NCBI RefSeq assembly: GCF_018687715.1
Contig: NC_056765.1
Location: 13,568,001-13,632,000, forward strand
DNA from: Carya illinoinensis
Taxonomy: Eukaryota; Streptophyta; Magnoliopsida; Fagales; Juglandaceae
Reading direction: 5' to 3'
DNA: 64,000 nucleotides
Of this stretch, positions 45,147 to 57,314 are shown one piece after another. Position 1 is the first letter of the stretch. Every line of letters begins with the position of its first letter. A program made the translations under genes and the position numbers. The notes below the pieces were generated by a model that was not told the DNA's origin, did no database searches, and saw only the letters and a program-made list of their open reading frames with translations.

Positions 45147-48100
45147 GTTGCTTGAGCTGGAACTGCCGAGGGCTTGGGAACCCTCGGTCAGTTAATAACT
45201 TGTGCCACTTGGTGCAAACAAAGTTCCCATCCTTTGTTTTCTTAATGGAAACAAAGAGTAAAAAAGAAAAAATGGAATCAATTAGGCGCTTGATAAAGTA
45301 TGAGCATAGTTTTGTGGTCAATCCCATAGGGACCAAGGGAGGTCTAGCTTTCTTTTGGAAAGAAGAAGTGGAAGCAGAAGTAATCTTCTCAACAATCTCA
45401 CACATCTCTCTAGCAATAAAAGATAGGGAAGCAGGAGTCACATGGTTCCTAACGGGTTTCTATGGCAACCCAATTACAGAAAAAAGACATGAGAGTTGGC
45501 AATTACTGCAAGCACTGCAACCAGTAGCAGGAGAGGGATGGCTGTGTGTAGGTGACTTCAACGAAATTTTGAGCAATAAGGAGAAGAGGGGAGGCCCATT
45601 GAGACCTCTCAAACAAATGGAGATGTTTAGGGACACAATCACCAAATGTGGCCTTATAGATATGGGTTTTATAGGGAACAAATATACCTGGACCAATGGC
45701 AGGCAAGGGGCAGCCTTTACAAAGGAGAGGTTGGATAGGGCTCTTGGAAATAGGGTCTGGTTAGACCTGTACACAGACCCAAGTGTTCACACCCTCCCCT
45801 TTCTTACTTCAGACCATAGCCCCATCTTGATCACCATGGAACAGCACCAACACTTTGGTAATAGACACACAAAGCCTTTTAGGTTTGAAGCCTCCTGGAC
45901 ATTGAATCAAGACTGTTTTACAAAGGTGGAAGAAGCATGGAAGTCACCTCGACTGACCAACAACAACATGAAAAGTATCACAGAAGGCCTGAAAAACTGT
46001 CAGCAGAGGCTTACACAATGGAGCAAGAAGACCTTTGGCACATCCAAGAGAGAGACTCAGGCTCAACTAGAATTACTCTCTAAACTACAGGAGGATAATA
46101 CAGGTAACTTAATTGAGGAAATCAAGCAAGTCCAGAGGGCAGTTGATAACAAGCTAGAGGCTGAAAACATCAAGTGGAAACAAAGGGCCAAGATAAGGTG
46201 GCTAAAAGAAGGGGACAGAAACACAAAGTTCTTCCACCAGGCAGCTTCCCAAAGAAGGTCAACAAATAGGATAAAGACTTTGTTAGACAACAATGACAAT
46301 GTGGTGCACTCGAGAGAAGGTATTAGGGACCTTTTCCAAGGCTATTTCACTAATCTTTTCACCACCTCTAGTCCTAGTCACCAAACAGAATGCCTGGCCT
46401 CTTTAGAAACCCGAGTGACTACCTCCCAAAATGAGTTCCTTACTAGATCTTATTGCATTCAAGAGGTGGAAGAAGCAATGTTCCAAATGAATGGTCTAAG
46501 CTCCCCAGGACCAGATGGATTCCCAGCCATTTTCTATCAAAAACACTGGTCAATAGTGGGTCCTCAAGTCTGTGATACAGTTCTGAAAGTGCTCAACTCG
46601 AGGGGCAAAATGGAAAGCATCAACAGCACTTTCATTGCACTCATCCCCAAGAAGAAAAAGCCAACTAGAGTGACAGAATTCAGGCCTATTTCCCTTTGTA
46701 ATGTGCTCTACAAACTCATCTAAAAAATTATTGCAAATAGGCTTAAAAGAATTCTCCCTAATCTCATATCTGAATCTCAATAAGCTTTTGTCCCAAATAG
46801 GCTTATATCAGATAACATTATTGTAGCTTTTGAGTCTTTGCATACCATGAAATGTAAAATGATAGGGAAAGAGGGCTATATGGCCTTAAAGTTAGACATG
46901 AGCAAAGCATATGATAGAGTGGAGTGGGGATTTCTGAGAGCAGCCTTACTTAAGCTGGGTTTCTGTAACACATGGGTGGATTTGGTGATGAATTGCATAG
47001 AAACAGTCACATACTCCCTGCTTGTCAATGGGGAACCTCAAAAAGCTTTCTCCCCCACTCGAGGAATAAGGCAAGGGGACCCTCTATCCCCTTACCTCTT
47101 TATCTTGTGTGCAGAAGTCCTGAGCAATTTGATAAAGAAAGCTGAGGAGAATGAGATCATTCATGGTGTTCCTATTGCAAGAGGAAAAATGAGGGTATCC
47201 CATCTCTTTTTTGCAGATGACAGCCTCATCTTTTGCAAAGCCAATGCCTTGGAGTGGGGGAGAATGATCAGCCTTTTAAGACTCTATGAAAGAGCCTCGG
47301 TTCAGAGATTGAATGTGGAGAAAACCTCAATTATTTTTAGTAGAAATACAAGCCATTCAACCCAGCAATTCATCTTGTCTATAGCAGGAATAAGAACATC
47401 TATGCCTTATGAAAGGTACTTGGGATTACCTCCTGTGGTAGGTAGGGACAGATTTAAAACCTTCAAGAATATTTTGGACAATGTCAGGATGAGACTGAAC
47501 AACCATAGAGTCAAGTCACTCTCTCAGGCAGGAAAGGAAATTTTTTTGAAGGCAGTGATTCAAGCCCTCCCAACCTACACAATGAGTGTCTTTAAGCTAC
47601 CACTTAATCTACTTCAGTCTATAAACAGTGTAATCCACAACTACTGGTGGGGTCAGCAAGAGAAGGAGCAAAGAATACATTGGATCTCATGGAAGAGAAT
47701 GGGGCAAGCCAAATCTGAAGGTGGTTTGGGTTTCAGGGATCTTGAAGTATTCAACAAAGCCATGCTGTCCAAGAATTGCTGGAGGATACTCCATGACCCA
47801 ACATCACTTGCTGCCAGGGTCCTTCAAGCTAAATATTTCCCAAACTCGAGCTTTCAAGTGGCTAAGGTGGGAGCAAAGCCATCCTTTGTATGGAGAAGTC
47901 TTCTATCAGCTAGACAGACTATTGAGGCAGGGTCTTTGTGGAGGGTTGGCATAGGAGACAGGGTTAAAATATGGTCAGATAAATGGCTAGTCAAGTCTAA
48001 ACCAACTATGGTAAGAAGCCCTGTAAAGGTCCTTAGTTCTGAAGCCTCAGTAGCTGAACTTATCGACCATTCAACCAAGAGTTGGAAAAGGGACCTAGTG

Positions 48101-49251
48101 CAAGAAATTTTCGAAGAAGAGGAAGCTTCAGTGATACTCCAAACTCCCATCAGCTCCTTGAATTCAAAGGACAAGCTCATATGGCATGGCACAAAAAATG
48201 GCTCTTTCTCAGTGAAGAGTGCATATCACATGGAGAAAGCAAGGGAAATGGAAGGAAGAGGCCAAGCCTCAACCAGTAAATCACTTAAAGAAGTATGGAA
48301 AAAGATATGGCAGCTCCATGTCCCTCCCATTGACAAGATGTTTATGCGGAGAGCATGCCAAGAATCCCTCCCTACCCAACTCAACTTATTCAAGAAAAAG
48401 ATAGTGAAGGTCCCCCTATGTCCAATTTGCTCAAGAGAGGAAGAAAGTACTCTACATACCTTGTGGAACTGCGAGGCAGCCAATGATGTCTGGGGCCAAT
48501 GCTCGATGAGGCTGCAAAAAAGCTCAAGCTCCCAACTGCCAATGGTTTTATTCTTTGAGAACATGATCAAAGTTCTCAATGATTCGGAGATGCAGGAGTT
48601 TGTGATGGTAGCTAGACAGTTATGGCTGAGAAGAAATTCCTTTATCTACAAAAACAAATTCCTACCTCCAAACTGTCTACTCAGAGAAACTAGTTTGAGA
48701 CTACAGCTGCTAAAAGAAGAGAAGGACAAGAATCAGATTCAAAAGAAGGGCCAACAGACACAGAATTCAGCTGAGACGTGGCAGAGTCCACCTGCAAATT
48801 GGTTTAAAGTCAATTGGGATGGGGCGGTAGACAAAGCAAAATGCTTGATTGGCATAGGTGTAGTTGTAAGGGATGAGAAAGGTCAGATCATAGCAACAAT
48901 GAGGCACAAGAAGATGCAGCTCCCCGACCCTCTACTAACAGAATCCTATGGGGCTTTAATAGCTGTTCAGTTTGCCAAGGATCTGGGACTGACACAGATT
49001 GAATTGGAGGGTGATTCACTCCTGGTAACAAAGGCACTACAGGAAGAAAATGAAGCGTGGAGCAGTACCAGCATGTTTATCTATAAGACTAGAACTTGGC
49101 TTAAAACTTTGCAATGTGGCGTGTTTCTCATGTTAGGAGGAACGGTAACAACATAGCCCATTTGTTAGCAAAAGGTTCTCTTAGCATTTCTGATGATTTT
49201 AATGTAACAATGGAGGACATTCCTCAGTGTATTTTTCCTTTAGTTCAATGA
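45143..49251 (+). pseudogene. L1 ORF2 (endonuclease, reverse transcriptase, RNase H)
   Basis: Starts at ATG 45143 with MSCLSWNCRGLGNPRSVNNL, an AP-type endonuclease with METK, GDFNEIL and SDHSPI motifs. Reverse transcriptase follows from about 46610 (LIPKKKKPTRVTEFRPISLC). TAA stops lie at 46721 and 46781. Beyond them are [25 protein letters not shown] and the catalytic FADDSLIF near 47210. A zinc-binding region follows ([11 protein letters not shown] ... [18 protein letters not shown]). RNase H starts near 48803 ([11 protein letters not shown]) and has [12 protein letters not shown] one-base shift near 49110 moves the last 45 codons ([11 protein letters not shown]) to another frame, which ends in TGA at 49249. 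Otherwise complete. Confidence 0.9.
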
Positions 49252-49310
49252 AATGAAGTAAGAGTTTCTCAAAAAAAATAAAAATAAAAAATAAAGTCTC
49301 TGTTTGGATT

Positions 49311-49640
49311 GCTGTATAGATGATTTGAAAGTGACACTTTATAATCAGGCAGTTACCAAAATTATAAAAGTCATGCGCTACATCAATCCGGGTTGGTAGA
49401 AGAGATGGTTGCGTCAGCTCAATAATTACCTATTCGCCTATCTTATATAACACGTCAGATTTATAAGACATTGGATTTTTAAATCTTTCTTATAAATCTA
49501 ATTTATACCATCAACACCATCTAAAAGCAATGTAGATCTCATTATTATTGTAAGATTCATGCTTTGGAAAGCTAGCGTGACTAACAAAAATTTTGTGTCA
49601 AGAACTTTAATGAGTTAATCAGTTCTTGGATTTTACATTG
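49311..49640. other. Intergenic DNA, nothing recognised
   Basis: AT-rich sequence between the L1 target duplication and the next repeat cluster. No open frame or repeat end stands out. Confidence 0.4.
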
Positions 49641-49654
49641 TTATCTTTTTAGGA

Positions 49655-49972
49655 TCAATTTGAATGTTTAGTTGAATTAAGATGGATGTTAAGTTCTTTA
49701 TGAATAGTAGTGAGTTAAGATGATAAAGAGTTTTATAGGACCCAACTAAGATGGGTATATATGTGTTTTGATGTTAAGATGAGTTTATATATATTTATAA
49801 AAAATTAAAAAATGTTAAAGTTGAAAAAGGTTGTAAACTCCACTTATAAATAGGTATTGAGTTGATACGAGTTTAATGATTTGAGAATTTGATGTTTATA
49901 TATTAGACTCAACTTAAAATTAAATTGAATTGAGTTAATCTCAATTCAATCTAAATTCCAAACGAGGCCTTA
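49655..49972 (+). repeat. AT-rich repeat of a second GTTTGGATGTTAAG-type family
   Basis: Begins CAATTTGAATGTTTAGTTGA, contains AAGATGAGTTTATATATATT and AAAAGGTTGTAAACTCC, and ends TTCCAAACGAGGCC. A similar start is at 42793. Ends are inverse-like (TTTGAATG / TTCCAAAC). Confidence 0.45.
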
Positions 49973-50324
49973 GTAATTTAGTTTTCAATTTTATCATTAC
50001 AATCTTTGGATGTGATAAAGTGACATGCCACGTCAATTTTCAAACGTAAAAGATTTTAGAAAATAATTTAGATAGTTTTATTATTTTAGGATATGCAAGT
50101 TCTACATAATCTTTTAAAAGATGGATAAGTTTAAACGTTGCATGAAAAAGGTTTTCAAGGGTGGATTTCATAATTTTTTTAAAGGGAATATGTAGAACTC
50201 ATCTATTTTAAAACTATATCTAATATTTTTAATTGAAAAAAACTCAATTTTGAGAATTTTAACGAAATACCTAGAAATTGAATGAGCAAAAAGATAAGTT
50301 AGCAAATTGCAAGGACTTAAATGC

Positions 50325-50512
50325 TTGTTTAGATAGTGAGACGGGATGAGATTGTTTTAGATAAAAGTTTAAAGTTGAATAAAATATTATTTTTAAATAT
50401 TATTATTATTTTGAGATTAGAAAAAATTGAATTGTTTATTATATTTTATGTAGAAATTTTAAAAAATTATAATAATGAGATGAAATGATTTTTGAATTCA
50501 AACTGCTCCTAA
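50325..50512 (+). repeat. AT-rich MITE-like repeat (GTTTGGAT family)
   Basis: Contains GTTTAGATAGTGAGACGGGA, GTTGAATAAAATATTATTTT and AATTATAATAATGAGATGA, ending TTGAATTCAAAC. First of three same-orientation copies in a row. Confidence 0.5.
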
Positions 50513-50565
50513 GTAATTAACCCAAATATTTAAGACTTTATTATTATTATTATTATTATTATTTC

Positions 50566-50785
50566 AAGACTCCTTTTGGATTTAGAGATAATATGAGACG
50601 ATTATAGATAAAAGTTAAAAGTTGAATAAAATTTTATTAGAATATTATTTTTTAATATTATTATTATTTTAAAAATTGAAAAACTTGAATTATTTATTAT
50701 ATTTTATGCGAAAATTTGAGAAAGTTGTAATAGTGAGATGAGATTAAATGAGATGAGATGAAACACTCTGAATTCAAACAAACTT
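50566..50785 (+). repeat. AT-rich MITE-like repeat (GTTTGGAT family)
   Basis: Contains TTTTGGATTTAGAGATAATA, AAGTTGAATAAAATTTTATT and GAAAGTTGTAATAGTGAGAT, ending TGAATTCAAACAAAC. Second copy of the cluster. Confidence 0.5.
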
Positions 50786-51030
50786 GTATTCGTTTGGTTA
50801 TATAGTTCAGATGATATAAGATAAGATATTTTATTGAAAGTTGAATAAAATATTGTTATATTATGATTTTTTAATATTAATTTTATTTTAAAATTTGAAT
50901 AAATTGAATTATTATTAGATTTTATATAAGGATTTGAAAAATTAAATTATTTATTATATTTTATATAAAAATTTAAAAAAATTATAATAATTAGATGAAA
51001 TTATATTCTTTTATCTAAACCTATCGAAGC
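50786..51030 (+). repeat. AT-rich MITE-like repeat (GTTTGGAT family)
   Basis: Starts GTATTCGTTTGGTTATATAG, contains AAAGTTGAATAAAATATTGT and a partly duplicated AAATTGAATTATT / AAATTAAATTATT middle, and ends TTATCTAAACC. Third copy of the cluster. Confidence 0.5.
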
Positions 51031-51207
51031 ACAATATGTCAACGAGGAAAATAAAAACAGTACGCAAAAGAATGTTATAAATGGTTGAGTATACGTGGGA
51101 TGCAAGAAAAGAATTTGAATTCCTTTCGGTCAAATTCCGTGGCTTTATAATAAGAACCCAAAACACACGAGAAGAGGGAAAAAGTAAAAGAAGAAAAAAT
51201 TGATGGG

Positions 51208-53249
51208 TGACGCCCCCAAATCTTCACGCACAGACACGGAGAAATTGAGATGTCTGAATGATGACATCACGAGTCACCACCCTATCGACGAGTGCCAAGT
51301 GTGTGTATAAGCAACGAATGTGCAAAAGAAAACGTAGCGGATAACGAATGTCATATAACTAAGTACTAGAATTTTTCTTAATTTAATACAAAACTGTTCA
51401 AAACATACATAATAAATTATTACAAATCACAAATATTGTTTTAAAAACTAACTACAAAGCATAGACTTTAACTTCAGCACTCCGGCGGAGCCGCATCCTC
51501 GGGCTCAACCTCCTCCTCATTCTCGAACTCTGCACCAAAATCTACGGTACCAAAAATGGTGCCGCAGGTAAGTAAAATCCAAACACCACTAGATAAAAAC
51601 ATATTATCTCAAACAACATGCATAAAAGAATGCAATGCACATGTCCCATAAAACCATAATTTTCCACGCACGCCAAAAATTCCATTTGGTCTAAAAACAT
51701 AACCTTTCCAAATATCACGCCAAAAGTCACATTTGGCTTATATCCAACTCATATCCATTAACCAATTAATCTGTATGCACCATGACCTCCCCTAGGGGTC
51801 ATCCGCACACCCTGGCTCCTGTGCCACACCGCAGGTAACGACCACGCGTGTGACACCTAAACGAGCGATGCCTAGTTCCGCATCCCGCGCGTTCGTAGCC
51901 AAGCATCCTCTAGCCCTCGCCAGCGAAGGGCCACAGAGTCGGTGCGTAGAGCGATGCCCAGTTCCGCGCCCAGCGCATTTGTAGCCAAGCATCCTCTAGC
52001 CCCCGCTCCCGTCGTCGCCCAGCGATAACTCAGGGGACGTCACTCAGTATATTACGCTCCCGAGTGACCAGAGGAGCTCCATCGAGATAATAACTCATCC
52101 CGGCTTGGGCTCGTGAGACACACGCACCCGAAATCCATTTACGCCAACCAAAACATGATTTTCTCACTTAAAATAAAATGCACATGTATGCAATATGTAA
52201 CGCACGTCTCATGGCACAAATAACCAAGCAATCACAAACAACCAAAACCAAACACTCCGTCCTCAATCCATCCGACCCCCGAACTCCTCGGACTCAGTTT
52301 GGAATCAATCAACCAGCAGATAAATATTTATTGTAAGAGTAAAATACATTTAAATCTAAAAGTAGAGTTTGAAAAATACTTACAGCGCTATATGGTATTT
52401 TTTGAAAGCTCGTGGCGTTACAAACGGCCAAGGAAAAGCAACATAGCAGTGTAATTTACACTGTGGCCGTGGGTAATAAATTATCCACTTTCTAACGGGG
52501 ACAAACCAAAGCTCGGGATTGATTGGGAATGGCCTATGGATGTTTATGAAGTTAAGGGAAGTGGAGTTTGGCCGTGGGTGGCGGCGAAAACGGCGGTAGG
52601 AGGTCAAAATACCCAAATCGGAGAGTTAGCTCGTGGGGACTGTTCCGACGACGGATTGAGGCCGGAAATGGGTGGGTTAGGACGGCAAGGAGTCGGTGAT
52701 GAATTAGTGAAGATGTGGTGGCCGAAGGTGGAGCGACGGAGGCAAATCAGAGCAAAAGCCGTTCGGCTTGGAGGAGGTATTTCGGCTAAACGGCGGCTCC
52801 GTTGGCAGTGAAAATTTGTGGGGTGGTTCATCGGAGGGAGGGGAAGAGATTGGTGGTGGTGGTGTGGCTCACGGCGCCGGCGAGCGGTGGGTCTGGGTGG
52901 CTGGACGGACGCGCGAGGGAGAGGAGAGAGAGAGAAAGAAATCGCACGGGGAGGAAGAAACAGCCGAAGAAAAGAAAGAAAAAAGAAAGAAAAGAGAAGA
53001 AAGAGAAAGGAAAAAGAGGAAAAGAGAAGGTGGAGGAAAAGAAATGAGGTCCAATCCTCATTCCGGAAACCAAAAACAGATCTGCCGAAAACGAGATTAA
53101 AAACCTTAAAACGACTAAATAAATTAAACACAACATCAAATAAATTAAAAACCAATTAAAATACAATAATTTAAAATAAATAAATCAATATATTAATTAA
53201 ATTAAAAACAACCATTCAGTGAAAATACACGTAAAAGCGGGTCATCACA
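51208..53249 (-). repeat. 3' LTR of the Tekay-like element
   Basis: 2042 bp, near-identical to 57510-59558. It contains a partial internal duplication around GTAGCCAAGCATCCTCTAGC (about 51894 and 51972) and a purine-rich tract at about 52917-53046. Frames up to 183 codons inside it are mirrored in the other LTR and look non-coding. Confidence 0.9.
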
Positions 53250-53262
53250 TCCTCCCCCTTAA
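53250..53262 (-). other. Polypurine tract of the Tekay-like element
   Basis: On the minus strand AAGGGGGAGGA directly precedes the TGTGATG start of the 3' LTR; it would prime plus-strand DNA synthesis. Confidence 0.8.
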
Positions 53263-53366
53263 AACAAATTTCGTCCTTGAAATTTGCAAGATCAAACACC
53301 AACTTGAAACAAGTCACATAATTCCACATAAAACCACCTGTGACCAAGATTAAGAACGTACCGTTA

Positions 53367-56300
53367 TTACTCAAACAAGTAGGGGTACTGCTCCCTCATG
53401 TCAGCTACTCTCTCCCAAGAGAAGTCTTGAGCTAACGGATCTCCCCATGCCACCTTAACCAAAGGTATCGTCTTGGACCTCAACTGTTGCTCTTTCCAAT
53501 CTATGATCTGCGACGGAACAACCTTATAAGTAAGGTCCGGTAACTCCGGTTGCAACTGGATACGCTCTGGGTCGACAAAGCGCGGCTCTTGTTGTCCAAA
53601 GCTCTTCTTCAAGGATGATACATGGAAGACATCATGAATATCTCCAAAATATTCTGGCAAAGCAACTCTATAGGTGATGGACCCTACCTTCTCCAAAATC
53701 TGGAAAGGGCCGACATACCTCAGATCCAGCTTCCTCTTCTTACCAAAATGCTTAACTCCTTTCATGGGAGAGACTTTGAGATAAACCCAATCACCTTCTT
53801 CAAAAGATAACTCTCTCCTCCTGGTATCAGCGTAGCTTTTCTGACGACTCTGAGCTGCCGCCATTTTATCCCTGATGATCCAAACTTGGCTTTACATTTC
53901 TTGAATTATTTCGGGTCCAATTATCCTACTATCCCCGACTTCATCCCAACACAAAGGCGATCTGCACTTCCTCCCATAAAGAGCTTCATAAGGAGCCATC
54001 TGAATGGTCGTATGGAAGTTGTTATTATACGCAAACTCTATAAGTGGCAAGTGGTTTTCCCAACTCTCTTGAAATTCCATGACACATACCCGCAACATAT
54101 CTTCAAGGGTCTGAATGGTACGCTCTGATTGGCCGTCTGTCTGCGGGTGATATGCAGTACTGAACTTCAAATTAGTACCCAATACTGCCTGCAAACTTTT
54201 CCAAAACTGAGACGTGAACCTTGGGTCCCGGTCCGACACAATACTCTTTGGTATGCCGTGCAACCGCACTATCTCCTTGACGTACAAGCGGGTCAACTTA
54301 CCCAAGGAATCGGTGTTATTAACAGGCAAGAAATGAGCACTCTTCGTTAACCGGTCAACAATCACCCAAATAGAATTTTTCCCACTAGGCGTTCTCGGCA
54401 AGCCCACTACAAAGTCCATCGTGATGTCATCCCATTTCCACTCAGGAATAGGGAGAGGTTGAAGCATACCTGCGGGTCTTTGATGCTTGGCCTTAACTTG
54501 ACGGCATGTGTGGCATTTCTCAACATACAAGGCAATATCCCTCTTCATTCCATCCCACCAATAATTTTTTTCAAGTCCCGGTACATCTTTGTATTGCCGA
54601 GATGAACTAAATAAGGGGCTGCATGAGCTTCTGCCATGATCCGCTCTTTGAATTCTGAATCTTTAGGGACCACCCTACGATCTCGAAACCGAAGAATTCC
54701 ATCTTTATCCATACTATAGTGCAACGGCCCTTGAGATTTTCTGACTCTTTTTCTGATATCCAGCAACTTCAGATCCTTCATTTGAAGAGTTTTCAATTCC
54801 TCAAAATCAGTTACCCGAATATCAAGAACTGAAGATAATACCTCCACTTGCTGTGAACTCTCAATAAGGAGCCTTCTCATCCCACAAAGCAAAGAATCCA
54901 ATTCTGACGGCTCGACTTCATCTTCCAAGTGCGATTTTCGGCTCAAAGCATCAGCAACTATATTTGCCTTCCCCAGATGATACTTGATCTCGAACTGGTA
55001 GTCACTGATTAACTCCAGCCATCGTCTCTGCCTCATGTTCAGATTCTTCTGGAAAAACAAGTGCTTCAAGCTCTTGTGATCGGTGTATACTTCGCAAGCT
55101 TCCCCATACAAAAAGTGCCGCCAGATCTTAAGAGCAAAAACAATAGCAGCCAATTCCAAATCGTGCGTCGGATAATTCTTCTCATAGTCCTTTAGCTGAC
55201 GAGATGCATAAGCAACAACCCGTCATTCCTGCATAAGGACACAACCCAATCCGAATTTAAACGCATCGCTGAAGACTACGAATGGCTTATGCGGTTTTGG
55301 GAGCGCTAACACTGGTGCAGTCGTCAACCTGTTTTTCAATTCTTGGAAGCTTCTCTCACACTTATCTGACCAAACAAATTCTGCATTCTTTCTAGTCAAT
55401 GCTGTGAGAGGTCCGGATAGGCGAGCAAATCCCTCCACAAATCTTCGGTAATATCCGGCAAGTCCCAAGAAACTCCGGATCTCGCGCACTGTAGTCGGAT
55501 GCTGCCATGACAAAATGGCTTCCACCTTACTAGGATCAACAGTCACTCCGTCTCGGGAAATCACATGCCCAAGAAATTTGACTTCCTCCAACTAGAATTC
55601 ACACTTGCTGAGCTTGGCATACAACTGGTGTTCTATCAATTTCTCAAGAACTAGACGAAGATGATACACATGCTCTTCAACATCTCGGAAATAAATCAGA
55701 ATATTATCAATGAATACTACCACAAAGGAATCCAAATAAGGCCTAAATACCTGATTCATTAAATCTATGAAAGCAGCAGGGGCATTGGCTAATCTAAACG
55801 GCATCACCTTAAATTCATAATGCCCATATCTCAACCTGAAAGCAGTTTTGGGCACATCCTTGTCTCTTATCCTCAACTGGTAGTATCCCGACCTCAGATC
55901 AATCTTCGAGAACACAGCTGCTCCTTGAAGCTGATCAAATAAATCATCGATCCGTGGGAGAGGATATTTATTCTTGATGGTCACCTTATTTAATTCCCGA
56001 TAATCAATGCACATACGGAGGGTTCCATCTTTCTTTTTAACAAATAGAACTGGCGCACGTCACGGCGAAGTACTTGGTTAAATGAACCCCTTATCTACCA
56101 GCTCTTGCAACTGAGTCTTCAACTCTTTTAATTCAGCCGGTGCCATGCAGTAAGGAGCTTTATGTACAGGAGCCGCTACAGGTTTCAAGTCTATAACAAA
56201 CTCCATTTCTCGAACAGAGGGTAGCCCAGGCAAGTCATCCACAAACACGTCCGGAAATGTTTCCACAACGGGAATGTCTACCAAAGAATTCTTCTCAGAC

Positions 56301-57314
56301 TGCGTAGACACCATCTGAACTAAGAAGGCATCCGCTCCCCATGCAATCTCTCTTCTTGCTTGAATTGCCGATATAATTATCGGCTTTTTTTTTAGCTTAC
56401 TCCCCGCAAATTCCAGACAATCACCATCTGGAAGCTGAAAGCTAATTACCCGACTTCTGCAATTAATACTCGCAGAATATCGATATAGCCAATCCATCCC
56501 AAGAATGATATCAAAACCCAACAGCTTGAACACCACCAAATCAGCATCCAAGAACCTTCCATCAAAATGTAATGGGCATCCCAAAGCAACCTTGGAACAC
56601 CACACGATTTCACCATTGGGTAGAGCCACTACCAATGACTTCGGCAAAAGTTCCATGATCAAATTACACATCCGAGCAAACGTGAAAGATACAAACGACT
56701 GTGACGCACCTGAATCAAACAAAGTGCAAGCATAAAACTCATATAAACGGACTCTCCCTGAACCAAACACATAAACCCATGAAATCCAAATACACAAAGA
56801 AATCAAAGCACACCAAAATCAAATCCATACCTGTAATTACTCCAGCATCATGGGTCACTGGTGCCTCATCATCCACACCTCCGGGTGTGACAGCATAAAC
56901 CCGGGCTTGCATAGCTTGTCTTGAATTTGTTCTTCCATCGCGTCTACCTCCACGGCTTCCTTGAATTCTGACAGGGCACTCACGAGCAATATGTCCCAGT
57001 TGGCCGCATCGATAACACTGGGATCCACCACTCAGCCGACACTCGCCCTCATGAGCTCTATTACAAATTTTACAAATTGGCATCCGTCCTCCCATACGAA
57101 CACCTGAGGACGCTTGTGGTCGGGTCCCGGCCCGCTGAATAAATTTCTGAGGCGAACCCGAACTACTTCCTTCACCAGAAAAACTCCGTCTCCTATGTCC
57201 TGGAGGGGAGCCCATACTCAGATTATTCTCTCGCTCTACAAGGGTGGCCACAACAAGAGGGGTCTTGGCCGCAACAAGGATGGCTTTGGCCACAATAAGG
57301 AGGTCCTTGGCCAT
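53367..57314 (-). pseudogene. Tekay-like gag C-terminus and pol, degraded
   Basis: Order on the minus strand: zinc knuckle CYRCGQLGHIAREC (about 57020), protease LFDSGASQSFVS (about 56705), RT with [20 protein letters not shown] (about 56010), RNase H with [11 protein letters not shown] (about 55085), integrase with [16 protein letters not shown] (about 54510), [12 protein letters not shown] (54240) and [12 protein letters not shown] (54155), and a chromodomain-like end at 53367. Lesions: stops where RPS and SPWGAP are usual near 56075 and 56060, TAG near 55589, TGA near 55228, a one-base slip in an A7 run near 54575 and TAA near 53893. The RT active site reads FIDN, codon AAT at 55705-55703, in place of the second aspartate. 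Residual gag before the knuckle is short. A 73-nt intron-like segment lies at 56830-56758. Confidence 0.88.
56758..56830 (-). other. Putative 73-nt GT-AG intron between gag zinc knuckle and protease
   Basis: On the minus strand the segment opens GTATGGATTTG and closes GTTTGGTTCAG, is T-rich throughout and is 73 nt long. The gag frame up to AGVITG and the protease frame from RVRLYEFYACTLFDSG differ by one base. Excising 73 nt joins them in frame and yields a conserved-looking VITG-RVRLYEF junction. Left in, it encodes a hydrophobic non-family stretch. It could alternatively be an insertion or indel in a dead copy. Confidence 0.6.

Larger units (their letters stand above)
43623..49292 (+). mobile_element. 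Full-length L1-type LINE (about 5.7 kb), disabled
   Basis: A complete non-LTR element: short 5' region, ORF1 (43719-45146), ORF2 (45143-49251 allowing one frameshift), 3' UTR and an A-rich tail (49270-49292), bracketed by an imperfect 17/18-bp target duplication. Both frames have only a few lesions, so this is a comparatively recent arrival. It lies between the SAPS gene and a cluster of AT-rich repeats. Confidence 0.9.

Noticed and set aside
52604..53155. 183-codon and several 100+ codon frames in the Tekay LTR, repeated in the other LTR
   Set aside because: Driven by purine-rich runs inside an LTR; all frames are open because of composition.
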